From: Pseudomonas sp. FP198
GTDB lineage: Bacteria; Pseudomonadota; Gammaproteobacteria; Pseudomonadales; Pseudomonadaceae
Direction of reading: 5' to 3'
Assembly (NCBI RefSeq): GCF_030687895.1
Contig: NZ_CP117452.1
Location: 1,381,501 to 1,445,500 of the forward strand
Length of the DNA stretch: 64,000 nucleotides
This document shows positions 29,055 to 37,970 of this stretch, piece after piece. Position 1 is the stretch's first letter. Each line of letters opens with the position of its first letter. Position numbers and translations under genes: made by a program. The notes under the pieces are model-generated. The model did not search any database, had not been told where the DNA came from, and saw only the letters and a program-made list of their open reading frames with translations.

Positions 29055-29233
29055 GGTGTCTCTCCTTGTCTCGTTCCCGGTCAGTTCCGGATGTGTGCAG
29101 GTTACAAAGATCAAGGTCAGCGGCGGTCAGGGGTGGGTAAAGCTTGGGTAAAGACAGTTTGGCGAGGACCTGACAAATCTGCAGGCCCGAACACAAAGCC
29201 CTGTGATGGGGGTACTTGCTGTGGTGAGGGCGC

Positions 29234-29333
29234 TTTTGTGGCGAGGGAGCTTGCTCCCGCTCGGTTGCGCAGCAACCGCAGAATCTTGGGGCTACTTCGT
29301 AGCCCAGCGGGAGCAAGCTCCCTCGCCACAAAA
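29234..29333. repeat. REP pair, GTGGCGAGGGAGCTTGCTCCC type
   Basis: Inverted REPs of the second type with an inner GGTTGCGCAGCAACC stem. They split the Cpx set between the regulator and the CpxP-like gene. Confidence 0.9.
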
Positions 29334-29363
29334 GCCTCTAGAGGCTGAGAGAAGCCGCAATCT

Positions 29364-30041
29364 TCAGAGGCTGTAGTAGTAGCCCCGGCTACGCAGGGCG
29401 ACGATGCGCGGGCGGCCGTCGGGGTGGGGACCGATCTTCTTGCGCAGGTTGCTGACGTGCATGTCGAGGCTGCGGTCGTACAAGGTCAGCTTGCGGCCCA
29501 AGGCAATCTGCGCCAGTTCCTGCTTGTCCAGCGGCTCGCCCGGCTGCTTGAGCAGCGCTTCGAGCAGGCGGCTTTCGGAGACGGTGAGGGTCTGTTCCTG
29601 TTCATCGATGCTGACCACGCCACGCACCGGGCTGAAGGTCAGGTCACCCAGTTCGATCTGGCTGGAAACCGCGGTGGGATGGCTGCGGCGCAGCACGGCG
29701 CGCAGGCGGGCGGTCAGTTCTCGTGGATCGCAAGGCTTGGCCAGGTAATCGTCAGCCCCCAGCTCCAGGCCAAGGATGCGATCTAGCGGTTCGCCGCGGG
29801 CCGAGAGCATCAGCACCGGCAATTCCGGGTGATCGTTGCGCAACTGCTTGAGCAGTTCCAGGCCGCTGCCGTCGGGCAGCATCACATCCAGCACCACCGC
29901 CGCTGGAGCGGTTTCGGCCAGGGCCTTGCGGGCGCTCTGGCCATCGTGGCAAGCGCGGACCTGGAAACCTTCCTGGCCCAGCCAACTGCCGAGGAGCTCA
30001 CACAGCTCCTGGTCATCATCAATCAGTAACAGCTCGCTCAT
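29364..30041 (-). CDS. cpxR: OmpR/CpxR-family response regulator
   Basis: 225 residues. The receiver domain shows the acidic pair LLIDDDQELCELL, the phospho-acceptor AVVLDVMLPDGSGLELL (Asp near 52) and the lysine in DDYLAKPCDPRELTARLRAV. A winged-helix domain follows (LTVSESRLLEALLKQPGEPL, then DRSLDMHVSNLRKKIG). It is likely the partner of the kinase encoded downstream. It is preceded at 8 bp by the gene for a coiled-coil membrane protein, with which it is probably co-transcribed. Confidence 0.88.
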   Translation of the reverse strand: MSELLLIDDDQELCELLGSWLGQEGFQVRACHDGQSARKALAETAPAAVVLDVMLPDGSGLELLKQLRNDHPELPVLMLSARGEPLDRILGLELGADDYLAKPCDPRELTARLRAVLRRSHPTAVSSQIELGDLTFSPVRGVVSIDEQEQTLTVSESRLLEALLKQPGEPLDKQELAQIALGRKLTLYDRSLDMHVSNLRKKIGPHPDGRPRIVALRSRGYYYSL

Positions 30042-30048
30042 GACTCAC

Positions 30049-30459
30049 TCAATTTAGCCATTGCCGACGTTGTCTACGTCCACCGCTGGCAAAGATACCG
30101 CAGAGCAGGGCCAATAGCGCTACCCCGGCGCCGACGACGAACCACTGTTGCTGTTCAGTCAGCAGGCGCGGCAGGGGGCTGGACTGGGCTTCCTTGAGTT
30201 GCAACTTCAGGCGCTGGTTCTCCTGGCGCAGCCGTCCCACCAGCGCGCTCTCGCGTTCACCGTTGGTGTTCTGCAGTTGCTGGGTGAGTGCTTCACGCAT
30301 GCGCTCGCTGTCTTTCAGGCGCTGCTGCAATTCGGCGATCTGGCCGCCCGCGCTCAGGGACAAGGGCGCCGAATGAGCAGCCTCGGGGCTTTCCTCGCCG
30401 TGGGCGGGTGCTCCAATCGCCAACGAGACCAACAACAGGCACAACCGACCTTTGCGCAT
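30049..30459 (-). CDS. Periplasmic coiled-coil protein with C-terminal membrane anchor
   Basis: 136 residues from ATG 30459 (AGGAG upstream). The layout is: signal peptide (LCLLLVSLAIGAPAHG), a central coiled coil (IAELQQRLKDSERMREALTQ and on to LRQENQRLKLQLKEA), and a single membrane helix (WFVVGAGVALLALLCGIFA) followed by a basic cytoplasmic tail GGRRQRRQW. This is the plan of the TIGR04211/YgiM proteins but without their SH3 domain. It is likely an operon partner of the Cpx-like regulator. Function is unknown. Confidence 0.7.
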   Translation of the reverse strand: MRKGRLCLLLVSLAIGAPAHGEESPEAAHSAPLSLSAGGQIAELQQRLKDSERMREALTQQLQNTNGERESALVGRLRQENQRLKLQLKEAQSSPLPRLLTEQQQWFVVGAGVALLALLCGIFASGGRRQRRQWLN

Positions 30460-30490
30460 TGCAACTCCTGAATTCCAATCGAGATTAGGG

Positions 30491-30627
30491 TTTGTACGAA
30501 AAGTCGCCGAGCGGCGATCAGGCAAGGCGAAAACAGGCGAGGAAGCGGAGTTGACTGGTTGTCAATGAGCATTCCGAGCCTGTTTTCAACGCAGCATGAT
30601 CGTCGCGCAGGCACTTTTCGTACGAAG
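30491..30627. repeat. 137-bp palindromic element
   Basis: The ends TTTGTACGAAAAGT and ACTTTTCGTACGAA are inverted copies with one mismatch. Inside lie a second pair (CGAAAACAGGC/GCCTGTTTTC) and a third near the ends (GCGATCAGGC/GCATGATCGTC). The whole can fold into one long imperfect hairpin. No transposase is encoded. It resembles non-autonomous repeats found scattered in P. fluorescens-group genomes. Confidence 0.75.
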
Positions 30628-30670
30628 CCTAGACAGGTTTTCGGCAGGCAAATGAGAAACATGAGCAACA

Positions 30671-30699
30671 GGGCAATGAGCCGCGCAGGCTCATTGCCC
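30671..30699. terminator. Hairpin downstream of the YciI-like gene
   Basis: GGGCAATGAGCC-GCGCA-GGCTCATTGCCC is a perfect 12-bp stem. The T-run is weak. It ends the yciB/YciI-like transcript on the minus strand. Confidence 0.75.
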
Positions 30700-30706
30700 T
30701 GGGGAT

Positions 30707-31006
30707 TTACGGCAGGACTTGCTTGAACGGTTTCACAACGACCTCGGCATAGACGCCAGCTTCCACAAACGGGTCGGCCTTGGCCCAGGCTTGCGCGGTG
30801 GCCAGGGAGTCGAACTCGGCCACGATCAGGCTGCCGGTAAAACCCGCGGCGCCCGGATCATTACTGTCCACCGCCGGGTGTGGGCCGGCCAGCACGATGC
30901 GACCTTCGGCCTTGAGCTGCTGCAAGCGCTCAAGGTGGGCCGGGCGCACGGCCAGGCGTTTTTCCAGGGAGTCGGCGACGTCGGTGGCAATGATTGCGTA
31001 GAGCAT
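30707..31006 (-). CDS. YciI-family protein
   Basis: 99 residues from ATG 31006 (GAGG upstream), one base after the yciB stop codon. [20 protein letters not shown] opens the dimeric ferredoxin-like YciI fold; [11 protein letters not shown] has the conserved His of the family's putative active site, and [20 protein letters not shown] is the characteristic late motif. Family members are small alpha/beta barrel proteins of uncertain enzymatic role. Its tight link to yciB is widespread in gamma-proteobacteria and indicates co-transcription. Confidence 0.9.
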   Translation of the reverse strand: MLYAIIATDVADSLEKRLAVRPAHLERLQQLKAEGRIVLAGPHPAVDSNDPGAAGFTGSLIVAEFDSLATAQAWAKADPFVEAGVYAEVVVKPFKQVLP

Positions 31007-31007
31007 G

Positions 31008-31604
31008 TCAGTCCTCGGTTTTTGGCGTGGTGGGTTCGGCATCGTGCAGGTGACGGGACAGGTAGATGCCCTGGCCGATCAGGAACAGCAAGGTCATGCC
31101 CAGGCTGCCGAAGACCTTGAAGTCGACCCAGTACTGCTGGAACGTGAACGCAACGAACAGGTTGGCGGCGCCGCAGAACAGGAAGAAGGCGATCCAGGCG
31201 ATGTTCAATCGGGTCCAGATCACGTCCGGCAGGCTCAGTGCGTGGCCCATGATGCGCTTGATCAGCAGGCGATCGCCGACGAAGTGGCTGCCGATGAAGG
31301 CCAGGGCGAACAGCCAGTTGACCACCGGGGCTTTCCATTTGAGGAAGGTCTCGCTGTGGAAGGCCAGGGTCAGGCTGCCGAATACAAGGCAGGCGATCAG
31401 CGTCAGCCACTGGCTCTTCTCCAGCTTGCGCTGCGATACGAACAGCGCGCCGTAGACCACCAGGGAACTGATGATCAGCACCGCGGTGGCGCTGTAGATA
31501 CCGCCTACAGTCAAGGAGTGGCCGGCGACGTCGACGGTCCGTGGATCAAGTTTGTAGACGATGAAAAACAGCAGGAGCGGGATGAAATCGATGAATTGTT
31601 TCAC
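31008..31604 (-). CDS. yciB: Inner-membrane septation protein A (YciB/IspZ)
   Basis: 198 residues from GTG 31604, the reading that yields the family N-terminus [20 protein letters not shown]; longer frames upstream are not homologous. Several membrane segments are evident, with the signature [20 protein letters not shown] and a C-terminal [20 protein letters not shown]. YciB interacts with the divisome and cell-wall elongation proteins in E. coli. It forms an operon with the YciI-like gene and is divergent from the RNase AM gene. Confidence 0.9.
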   Translation of the reverse strand: MKQFIDFIPLLLFFIVYKLDPRTVDVAGHSLTVGGIYSATAVLIISSLVVYGALFVSQRKLEKSQWLTLIACLVFGSLTLAFHSETFLKWKAPVVNWLFALAFIGSHFVGDRLLIKRIMGHALSLPDVIWTRLNIAWIAFFLFCGAANLFVAFTFQQYWVDFKVFGSLGMTLLFLIGQGIYLSRHLHDAEPTTPKTED

Positions 31605-31691
31605 AATGGCAGCCAGAAGCAGGATGTGGCGGCATAATAACAAACATCCTTGGCCGCGATAGGGCCAGCTGATTTGAGGTAACAAAGTCTC

Positions 31692-32555
31692 GTGAATGTT
31701 GATTTGCACTGCCATAGCACGGCCTCCGATGGCGCCCTGGCGCCTGCGATTCTGGTGGCGCGGGCGTTCGAGCACGGCGTGCGAGTCCTGGCCCTGACCG
31801 ATCACGACACCCTCGAAGGCCTCGACGAGGCGCGTAGCGCCGCCACCGCGCTGGGCATGCAACTGGTCAACGGTGTCGAACTGTCCTGCACCTGGGGCGG
31901 GGCGACCATCCACGTGCTGGGCTACGGCTTTGATGTGAATGCACCGTCACTGGTCCAGGCCATTGCCGAATTGCGCGACGGTCGCTGGCTGCGCTCCGAG
32001 GAGATCAGCCGCAAACTGGCCCTCAAGGGCATGCCCGGTGCGCTGGAAGGCGCCCGGCAGGTCCAGCAGGAACTGGGTGACAGCGGCAATGCCCCGGCCC
32101 GGCCGCATTTTGCCGACTGGATGGTGCGCGAGGGCTTCGTCAAGGACCGCGCCGAAGCCTTCCGAAAATGGCTGGGGGCCGGCAAGCTGGGGGACGTCAA
32201 GCAGCACTGGCCCACCCTGCAGGAAACGGTCGAGACTCTGCGGGCCGCTGGGGCGTGGGTCAGCCTGGCGCATCCCTGGCATTATGAATTCACCCGCAGC
32301 AAGCGCCGCCGCCTGATAGCCGACTATATTCAAGCAGGGGGCCATGCCATCGAAGTGGTCAATGGCCATCAGCCGGCCGAGCAGGTCGGCAGCCTGGCGA
32401 TCCTCGCCCGGGAGTTTGGCCTGCTGGTGACCGCCGGGAGTGATTTCCACGGCCCGGGAGGCTGGTCCGAGATTGGCGAATACCGCCCGTTGCCGGAAGA
32501 TCTGCCACCACTATGGTGTAGATTCAAACATGATCCCGTTATCGCCGCCGTCTGA
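31692..32555 (+). CDS. 5'-3' exoribonuclease RNase AM (PHP domain)
   Basis: 287 residues from GTG 31692. The PHP metal-binding motifs are present: [50 protein letters not shown] and [12 protein letters not shown]. This is the YciV/TrpH group shown in E. coli to be RNase AM, which trims 5' ends of rRNA and small RNAs. It begins a plus-strand run with yciO, scpA, scpB, a common Pseudomonas order, although a Shine-Dalgarno sequence is distant (TGAGGT 13 bases upstream). Confidence 0.9.
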   Translation: MNVDLHCHSTASDGALAPAILVARAFEHGVRVLALTDHDTLEGLDEARSAATALGMQLVNGVELSCTWGGATIHVLGYGFDVNAPSLVQAIAELRDGRWLRSEEISRKLALKGMPGALEGARQVQQELGDSGNAPARPHFADWMVREGFVKDRAEAFRKWLGAGKLGDVKQHWPTLQETVETLRAAGAWVSLAHPWHYEFTRSKRRRLIADYIQAGGHAIEVVNGHQPAEQVGSLAILAREFGLLVTAGSDFHGPGGWSEIGEYRPLPEDLPPLWCRFKHDPVIAAV

Positions 32556-32568
32556 ACAGGTAGAACAC

Positions 32569-33198
32569 GTGAGTCAATTTTTCCAGATTCATCCGGAAAA
32601 CCCGCAAGCGCGCCTGATCAAACAGGCTGTGGAAATCATCCGTGGCGGTGGCGTAGTGGTCTATCCCACCGACTCGTCCTACGCCATTGGTTGCCAGATC
32701 GGCGATAAAAATGCGGTCGAGCGGGTAAGACGCCTGCGTCAGCTGGACGACAAACACAACTTCGCGCTCATTTGCAGCGATCTCTCGCAGTTGGGCTTGT
32801 TCGCCAAGATCGACACCGGCACCTTCCGCCTGCTCAAGGCCCATCTGCCGGGCCCTTATACCTTTATCCTGAATGCCACCCGGGAAGTCCCGCGGCTGTT
32901 GCTGCACCCAAAGAAGCGCACCATCGGGCTGCGAGTGCCCAGCCATCCCATTGCCCTGGCGCTGCTGGCGGAACTCGGTGAGCCGTTGATGAGCGTGACG
33001 CTGATCATGCCTGGCGAGACCGATCCGCTGACCGACCCTTATGAAATGCGCCAACTGCTCGAGCATCAGGTCGACCTGATCATCGACGGCGGTTACGGCG
33101 GCATGAAGGCGTCCACGGTGATCAACCTGGCCGACGGCGAACCACAAGTGGTACGCGTCGGCTGCGGCGATCCGACGCCGTTCATGGTCGAGGCCTGA
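32569..33198 (+). CDS. yciO: YciO-family Sua5/YrdC-like protein
   Basis: 209 residues from GTG 32569 (AGGT upstream), giving MSQFFQIHPENPQARLIKQA, the YciO N-terminus. The Sua5/YrdC domain motifs are GGGVVVYPTDSSYAIGCQIG, KHNFALICSDLSQLG, GPYTFILNATREVPRLL and KKRTIGLRVPSHPIALALL. It is related to the threonylcarbamoyl-AMP synthase TsaC but is a separate group; YciO has weak or specialised activity in E. coli. Its stop codon abuts the scpA start. Confidence 0.92.
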   Translation: MSQFFQIHPENPQARLIKQAVEIIRGGGVVVYPTDSSYAIGCQIGDKNAVERVRRLRQLDDKHNFALICSDLSQLGLFAKIDTGTFRLLKAHLPGPYTFILNATREVPRLLLHPKKRTIGLRVPSHPIALALLAELGEPLMSVTLIMPGETDPLTDPYEMRQLLEHQVDLIIDGGYGGMKASTVINLADGEPQVVRVGCGDPTPFMVEA

Positions 33199-34029
33199 AT
33201 GTCGGTTGTGGAAACCGCGGTCGAAAACGTCGACAGCCAGGCCGGCGCGCAACAGGAGCTGCCATTCGCCATGGTCTATGGCCAGGCGGTCATGGAAATG
33301 CCCCTGGACCTGTACATCCCGCCGGATGCGCTGGAAGTTTTCCTCGAAGCCTTCGAAGGCCCGCTCGACCTGTTGCTGTACCTGATCCGCAAACAGAACA
33401 TCAACATCCTCGACATCCCGGTGGCGGAAATCACCCGCCAGTACATGGGCTACGTCGAGCTGATGCAGTCGGTGCGCCTGGAACTGGCGGCGGAATACCT
33501 GGTGATGGCGGCCATGCTGGCCGAGATCAAGTCGCGCATGCTGCTGCCGCGCTCGGCCGAGGTCGAGGCGGAAGAGGACGATCCCCGGGCCGAGCTGATC
33601 CGTCGCCTGCAAGAGTACGAGCGCTTCAAGGCCGCGGCCGAAGGCATCGACGGCTTGAGTCGGGTCGGGCGCGATGTGCAGGTGCCCAAGCTCGACGCCC
33701 CCGAGGCGCGGGCGCGCAAATTGCTGCCGGACGTGAGCCTGGAAGAGTTGCTGATGTCCATGGCCGAGGTCCTGCGCCGGGGCGACATGTTTGAAAGTCA
33801 CCAGGTCAGCCGTGAGGCATTGTCCACCCGCGAGCGCATGAGCGATGTGCTGGAACGGCTCAAGGGCGGCAGTTTTGTGCCCTTTGTCGAGCTGTTCACC
33901 GCCGAAGAAGGGCGGCTGGGCGTGGTGGTGACGTTTATGGCGGTCCTGGAATTGGTCAAGGAATCCTTGGTCGAGCTGGTGCAGAATGAGCCGTTCGCAG
34001 CGATCCATGTGCGAGCCCGAGCCGAATAA
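33199..34029 (+). CDS. scpA: Segregation and condensation protein A
   Basis: 276 residues. The kleisin N-terminal domain reads FEGPLDLLLYLIRKQNINIL, followed by EITRQYMGYVELMQSVRLEL and YLVMAAMLAEIKSRMLLPR. The C-terminal winged helix includes FVPFVELFTAEEGRLGVVVT. ScpA bridges the SMC heads and binds ScpB in the bacterial condensin. It is translated directly after yciO with no gap and precedes scpB by 11 bp. Confidence 0.95.
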   Translation: MSVVETAVENVDSQAGAQQELPFAMVYGQAVMEMPLDLYIPPDALEVFLEAFEGPLDLLLYLIRKQNINILDIPVAEITRQYMGYVELMQSVRLELAAEYLVMAAMLAEIKSRMLLPRSAEVEAEEDDPRAELIRRLQEYERFKAAAEGIDGLSRVGRDVQVPKLDAPEARARKLLPDVSLEELLMSMAEVLRRGDMFESHQVSREALSTRERMSDVLERLKGGSFVPFVELFTAEEGRLGVVVTFMAVLELVKESLVELVQNEPFAAIHVRARAE

Positions 34030-34040
34030 CGAGCAAACCG

Positions 34041-35000
34041 ATGAATCTGACCGAACCCCGTGAACTGGCGCCCTTGCTTGAAGCTTTCCTGTTGGCCTCT
34101 GGAAAGCCACAGTCGATGGAGCGTCTGTTCGAACTCTTCGAAGAAGGCGAGCGGCCTGAGCCTGCCGTGTTCAAGAAAGCCCTGACGCTGCTGGGTAAAT
34201 CCTGCGAAGGGCGGGCTTTCGAACTCAAGGAGGTAGCGTCCGGCTACCGTTTGCAGATCCGCGAAAAATTCGCCCCCTGGGTCGGGCGCCTGTGGGAGGA
34301 GCGGCCGCAGCGTTATTCCCGCGCGATGCTCGAAACCATGGCGCTGATCGCCTATCGCCAACCGATCACCCGGGGCGAGATCGAGGATGTGCGTGGCGTG
34401 GCGGTCAACAGCCACATCGTCAAGACCCTGCTGGAACGCGAGTGGATCCGCGTCGTCGGCTATCGCGACGTGCCGGGCAAGCCAGCGATGTTCGCCACCA
34501 CCAAGGCGTTTCTCGATCACTTCAACCTGAAGAACCTCGACGATCTGCCGCCGCTGGCCGAACTGCGGGAGCTGGAGCCCGAGCCGATGCTCGAATTCGA
34601 CGACGCCCCGGTGCCCCAGGCCTTGCAGGAACTGGCCGATGCCAGCGCCGAGCCCGAAGAGCCGAAGGAAGAGACCAGTTTCCACTCGTTGTTGCTGGAG
34701 CTGGACACCATGGAGGAGGGCTTGAAGACCGACTTCGATGACCTGCTGCGTGACGCTCCTGATCCTGAAGGTGAGCCGGATGGGCTGGCGGAGCCCGATA
34801 GTGCGGTGGAACCCGAGCCCGAAGCGGAATGGGAACCGGAACCTGAAGAAGACATCCTCGGCGTTGCCCAAGCCCGGGAAAAACTGCTCGCCGCCGTCGC
34901 CGCCCTCGAGCCGCCGGAACCCGAGCTGAGCGACGAAGAAGCCGAGGCCCGCGCCCTGGCCGAAGCGATCGAAAACGAACGGCGCCAGTTCGACGACTGA
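34041..35000 (+). CDS. scpB: Segregation and condensation protein B
   Basis: 319 residues. Two winged-helix domains occupy residues 1-180: LLEAFLLASGKPQSMERLFE, RYSRAMLETMALIAYRQPIT, RGEIEDVRGVAVNSHIVKTL and GYRDVPGKPAMFATTKAFL. The C-terminal third is a long, very acidic, low-complexity tail rich in Glu, Pro and Ala (PEPEAEWEPEPEEDILG), as in other Pseudomonas ScpB. It dimerises and binds ScpA in SMC condensin. A REP pair follows the gene. Confidence 0.95.
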   Translation: MNLTEPRELAPLLEAFLLASGKPQSMERLFELFEEGERPEPAVFKKALTLLGKSCEGRAFELKEVASGYRLQIREKFAPWVGRLWEERPQRYSRAMLETMALIAYRQPITRGEIEDVRGVAVNSHIVKTLLEREWIRVVGYRDVPGKPAMFATTKAFLDHFNLKNLDDLPPLAELRELEPEPMLEFDDAPVPQALQELADASAEPEEPKEETSFHSLLLELDTMEEGLKTDFDDLLRDAPDPEGEPDGLAEPDSAVEPEPEAEWEPEPEEDILGVAQAREKLLAAVAALEPPEPELSDEEAEARALAEAIENERRQFDD

Positions 35001-35014
35001 CACACCTCCTTCCC

Positions 35015-35106
35015 TTGTGGGAGCGAGCCTGCTCGCGAAAGCGTCAGCTCAGTCAGCATCAGTTTGACTGATACACCGCCTTCGCGAGCAGGCTCGCTCC
35101 CACACA
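35015..35106. repeat. REP pair (REPIN), GTGGGAGCGAGC type
   Basis: TTGTGGGAGCGAGCCTGCTC and its inverted copy lie between scpB and the DUF1289 gene, about 60 bp apart. Confidence 0.9.
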
Positions 35107-35122
35107 AAATCCCGGGTGAATC

Positions 35123-35314
35123 ATGAGCTCCACCAAAGACCCCTGTATCAGCCTCTGCAAGTTCGACGAAGATATTTGCATCGGTTGCGGACGCAGCAAG
35201 CGCGAGATCAAGGCCTGGAAAAAACTCGACAAGGACGACAAGCGCGCCGTGCTGGCCGAAGCGGCGCTGCGCCTGATCAAGCTGGGTGCCACCGGTCGGC
35301 GGAAAAAGCGCTGA
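35123..35314 (+). CDS. DUF1289 family protein
   Basis: 63 residues. Four cysteines in DPCISLCKFDEDICIGCGRS define the DUF1289 motif, which likely binds a metal or an Fe-S centre. A basic C-terminal half (KAWKKLDKDDKRAV and GRRKKR) could contact nucleic acid. It is a widespread small proteobacterial family without a known role. It sits between scpB and rluB on the same strand. Confidence 0.9.
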   Translation: MSSTKDPCISLCKFDEDICIGCGRSKREIKAWKKLDKDDKRAVLAEAALRLIKLGATGRRKKR

Positions 35315-35458
35315 GCGCGTTTCCATCAGCTAGTCTCTGATGCGCGAATCCTTCAACGAGCGTATGATTCGCGACCCTTTGGCGATCCCTTCGCCGAAAG
35401 ACCCGTTTTCAAAGTGTCAGGCCAAGCCTGACTCGACCACACCGGGAGGTGCCCAGAA

Positions 35459-36694
35459 ATGAAAGACCTAGACCAGAACGACAGCCAGGAAATCGGCCCA
35501 GCAGGCGAGAAACTGCAAAAAGTCCTCGCCCGTATCGGCGTCGGTTCGCGCCGTGACGTGGAAGCCTGGATCACCCAGGGCCGCATCAAGGTCAACGGCA
35601 AAGACGCCACCTTGGGCCTGCGTGTCGACATGCACGACGCCATTACCATCGATGGCAAGGTGATCAAGCGCGAAGAGGCAGCCGAAACGGTGCGCCGCGT
35701 GATCATGTACAACAAGCCCGACGGCGAAATCTGCACCCGTGACGACCCGGAAGGCCGTCCGACGGTGTTCGACAAGATGCCGCGTCCGAAAGAAGGCCGC
35801 TGGATCAACATCGGTCGCCTGGACATCAACACCACCGGTTTGCTGATGTTCACCACTGACGGTGAGTTGGCCAACCGCCTAATGCACCCATCCTACGAGA
35901 TGGACCGCGAATACGCTGTCCGCGTGCGTGGCGAAGTCGATGACGAGATGATCGAGCGCCTCAAGGCCGGCGTCGTGCTGGAAGACGGCCCGGCGCGTTT
36001 CACCGACATCAAGCAGGCACCGGGCGGTGAAGGTTTCAACCACTGGTACCACTGCGTGGTGATGGAAGGCCGTAACCGTGAAGTGCGGCGCTTGTGGGAA
36101 TCCCAGGGCCTGGTGGTCAGCCGCCTGAAGCGCGTGCGTTTCGGCCCGGTGTTCCTCAACTCCGACCTGCCGATGGGCCGCTGGCGTGAAATGACCCAGC
36201 AGGAAGTCGACATCCTCGCGGCCGAAGTGGGCCTCAAGCCTGTCTCCATGCCGCAGATGACCGCCAAGAGCAAGGACAAGCTGGAGCGGATGCAGCGCAA
36301 GTCCTCGCGTCCGATGGGCAAGACCGAGCGCGTGCGTACGCTGCGTCCGGCGGCCGATGGCGCAGCGACTGGCCCGCGTCCTTCCCGTGAACCGCAGATC
36401 GAAGGCGAGCGTCCGGCCCGCAAGCCTGCGCCACGTCAGGACGGCGAGCGCGGCCCGCGTACGCCACGTCCGGCCAACGGTCGTACCGAGCGCGGCGAAG
36501 GTCGCGGTGCTCCGGCGGGTCGTGGGACGCCGGTCGCTGATCGTCCGGCCGACACCAAGCGTCCGGCCAAGCCGGCGCCAAAAAAACGCCCGGGTATCAT
36601 CCTGGCCGACCGCGATGCACCGTCGGGCAAGCGCCGTGGCGCGCCGGCAGGTTCGGGGCAGCGTCCGGGGTTTGGGCGTCGTAAGCCGGAGTAA
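35459..36694 (+). CDS. rluB: 23S rRNA pseudouridine synthase RluB
   Basis: 411 residues from ATG 35459, preceded by GGGAGG. The S4 RNA-binding domain (EKLQKVLARIGVGSRRDVEA) is followed by the RsuA/RluB catalytic domain with its Asp in GRLDINTTGLLMFTTDGELA, and by NREVRRLWESQGLVVSRLKR. RluB makes pseudouridine 2605 in helix 89 of 23S rRNA. The C-terminal ~130 residues form a disordered basic tail rich in Arg, Pro, Gly and Lys, typical of Pseudomonas RluB. A strong terminator follows. Confidence 0.95.
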   Translation: MKDLDQNDSQEIGPAGEKLQKVLARIGVGSRRDVEAWITQGRIKVNGKDATLGLRVDMHDAITIDGKVIKREEAAETVRRVIMYNKPDGEICTRDDPEGRPTVFDKMPRPKEGRWINIGRLDINTTGLLMFTTDGELANRLMHPSYEMDREYAVRVRGEVDDEMIERLKAGVVLEDGPARFTDIKQAPGGEGFNHWYHCVVMEGRNREVRRLWESQGLVVSRLKRVRFGPVFLNSDLPMGRWREMTQQEVDILAAEVGLKPVSMPQMTAKSKDKLERMQRKSSRPMGKTERVRTLRPAADGAATGPRPSREPQIEGERPARKPAPRQDGERGPRTPRPANGRTERGEGRGAPAGRGTPVADRPADTKRPAKPAPKKRPGIILADRDAPSGKRRGAPAGSGQRPGFGRRKPE

Positions 36695-36727
36695 TACAGC
36701 TGCGAGCTACAAGCTTCTAGCTGCAAG

Positions 36728-36761
36728 AAAAAACGCCAACCGTTGGGTTGGCGTTTTTTTT
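36728..36761 (+). terminator. rluB terminator
   Basis: AACGCCAAC-CGTTGG-GTTGGCGTT is followed by a run of eight T residues. An A-run on the left would allow action on the other strand too. Confidence 0.92.
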
Positions 36762-36796
36762 GGTCTGGCTTTAGTGATGTGGTGCAGTCGAGTCCG

Positions 36797-36892
36797 CCTT
36801 CGCGAGCAAGCTCGCTCCCACAGGGATTGCGTCGAATACAAACTGGGTATTCACCGCAGTTCAAACTGTGGGAGCGAGCTTGCTCGCGATGG
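36797..36892. repeat. REP pair (REPIN), GTGGGAGCGAGC type
   Basis: TTCGCGAGCAAGCTCGCTCC on the left and TGTGGGAGCGAGCTTGCTCG on the right, an outward arrangement, between rluB and the aminopeptidase gene. Confidence 0.9.
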
Positions 36893-36919
36893 CGCCATCA
36901 GCTTCACAGAAGATCCAGC

Positions 36920-37885
36920 CTAAAGCACAAACCGCCCATCAAACACCGGCTCCTTGTCCAACGCCAGCACACCCCCCTGGAAAATCAGATCCAGGTGATG
37001 GCTACCCTTGGCCCCGCCACCGAGCCCCAGGTGCAAGCCGCAATGGCGCTCTTCGAAACCGGCATTGCGAGCGTACAGGCCCTTGACCCCTTCGTTGGTG
37101 CCGATGCCCAGTTCCTCGATGCGGCGGTTGGACGGGTTGGCGTCCAGGTACTTGTTGAAGTCGTGTTCCAGGCCCGGTACGTCGGTGGCGATTTTCTGGA
37201 TCGTGGAATCTTCGATCCACAACTCCAGCGGCGATTGCAACACTCCGTACTTGCGCGCGAAGGGAATCGTGCTGAGGAACGTGCCGACAAATTTCACCCG
37301 GCCATTGATGGTGTCGCTGTGAGTGGCGATTTCGCCTGGGGCCAGGTCGTAGTTGCCGACGCCATTGATATCGGTCCACTTCTTGACGCTGTTCAGCGCC
37401 GTGTCGAAATACGAGCCGTGCTCATCCTCGAAGCTCAACGTCGTGGCCTGGGACATGCGGCGGATGAGGTGGCTGTTGAGCCCGGCGATGCGTTGCGGAA
37501 TGACGCTGAAGGTGTCGTAGAAATATTCGCCGTAATCCTTGAACAGCAGCGATTTCTTCCAGTTTTCCGCCATCACGCCTTGCAGCGCACGGACAAAGTC
37601 CGGGCCGTCGGGGCGGGGATTGGGCAAGGTCGAAGAGTCATAGAAAAAAATGTACAGGTCGCTGTCGGCAATTGCCTGGGACAGGCGCTCCGTAGGCTCG
37701 AGATCCAGGCGCATGGCGCTGAACCTGAACGGCGAGCCGCTGCCGGCCTGTTCGGCGATTGCGCCAGTCAGGGCTTCGTAGTCGGCCGTGTGGCCGAGCA
37801 ACACCTTGGCGGGCTGGATGCCGGCCAGGGCGGGATGATGTTCGAGGTAGTAAAGGAAATGAGAGATGGCTCGTTGGGTGTCCAT
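36920..37885 (-). CDS. M29-type (aminopeptidase T-like) metallo-aminopeptidase
   Basis: 321 residues from ATG 37885 (AGGAA upstream). The C-terminal half carries, in order, the signature groups of the M29 family: a glutamate in DLAPGEIATHSD, a glutamate in IEELGIGTNEGVKG, a histidine in HCGLHLGLGGG, and the HxD pair in KGSHHLDLIFQGG, ending with a DGRFVL tail like the family's closing dG motif. The N-terminal ~150 residues look unlike standard M29 enzymes and are shorter. Its only operon neighbour is a 45-residue peptide gene 85 bp upstream, which suggests that the peptide, or a product from it, is a substrate. Cytoplasmic: no signal peptide. Confidence 0.7.
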   Translation of the reverse strand: MDTQRAISHFLYYLEHHPALAGIQPAKVLLGHTADYEALTGAIAEQAGSGSPFRFSAMRLDLEPTERLSQAIADSDLYIFFYDSSTLPNPRPDGPDFVRALQGVMAENWKKSLLFKDYGEYFYDTFSVIPQRIAGLNSHLIRRMSQATTLSFEDEHGSYFDTALNSVKKWTDINGVGNYDLAPGEIATHSDTINGRVKFVGTFLSTIPFARKYGVLQSPLELWIEDSTIQKIATDVPGLEHDFNKYLDANPSNRRIEELGIGTNEGVKGLYARNAGFEERHCGLHLGLGGGAKGSHHLDLIFQGGVLALDKEPVFDGRFVL

Positions 37886-37970
37886 GCTTATTCTTCCTTG
37901 GCGATTGATGTGGCGTCCCTCGCGGCAAATGGCGGAGCCGACCGGCCGGATCAGCTCCGCCGGGTAGCGC

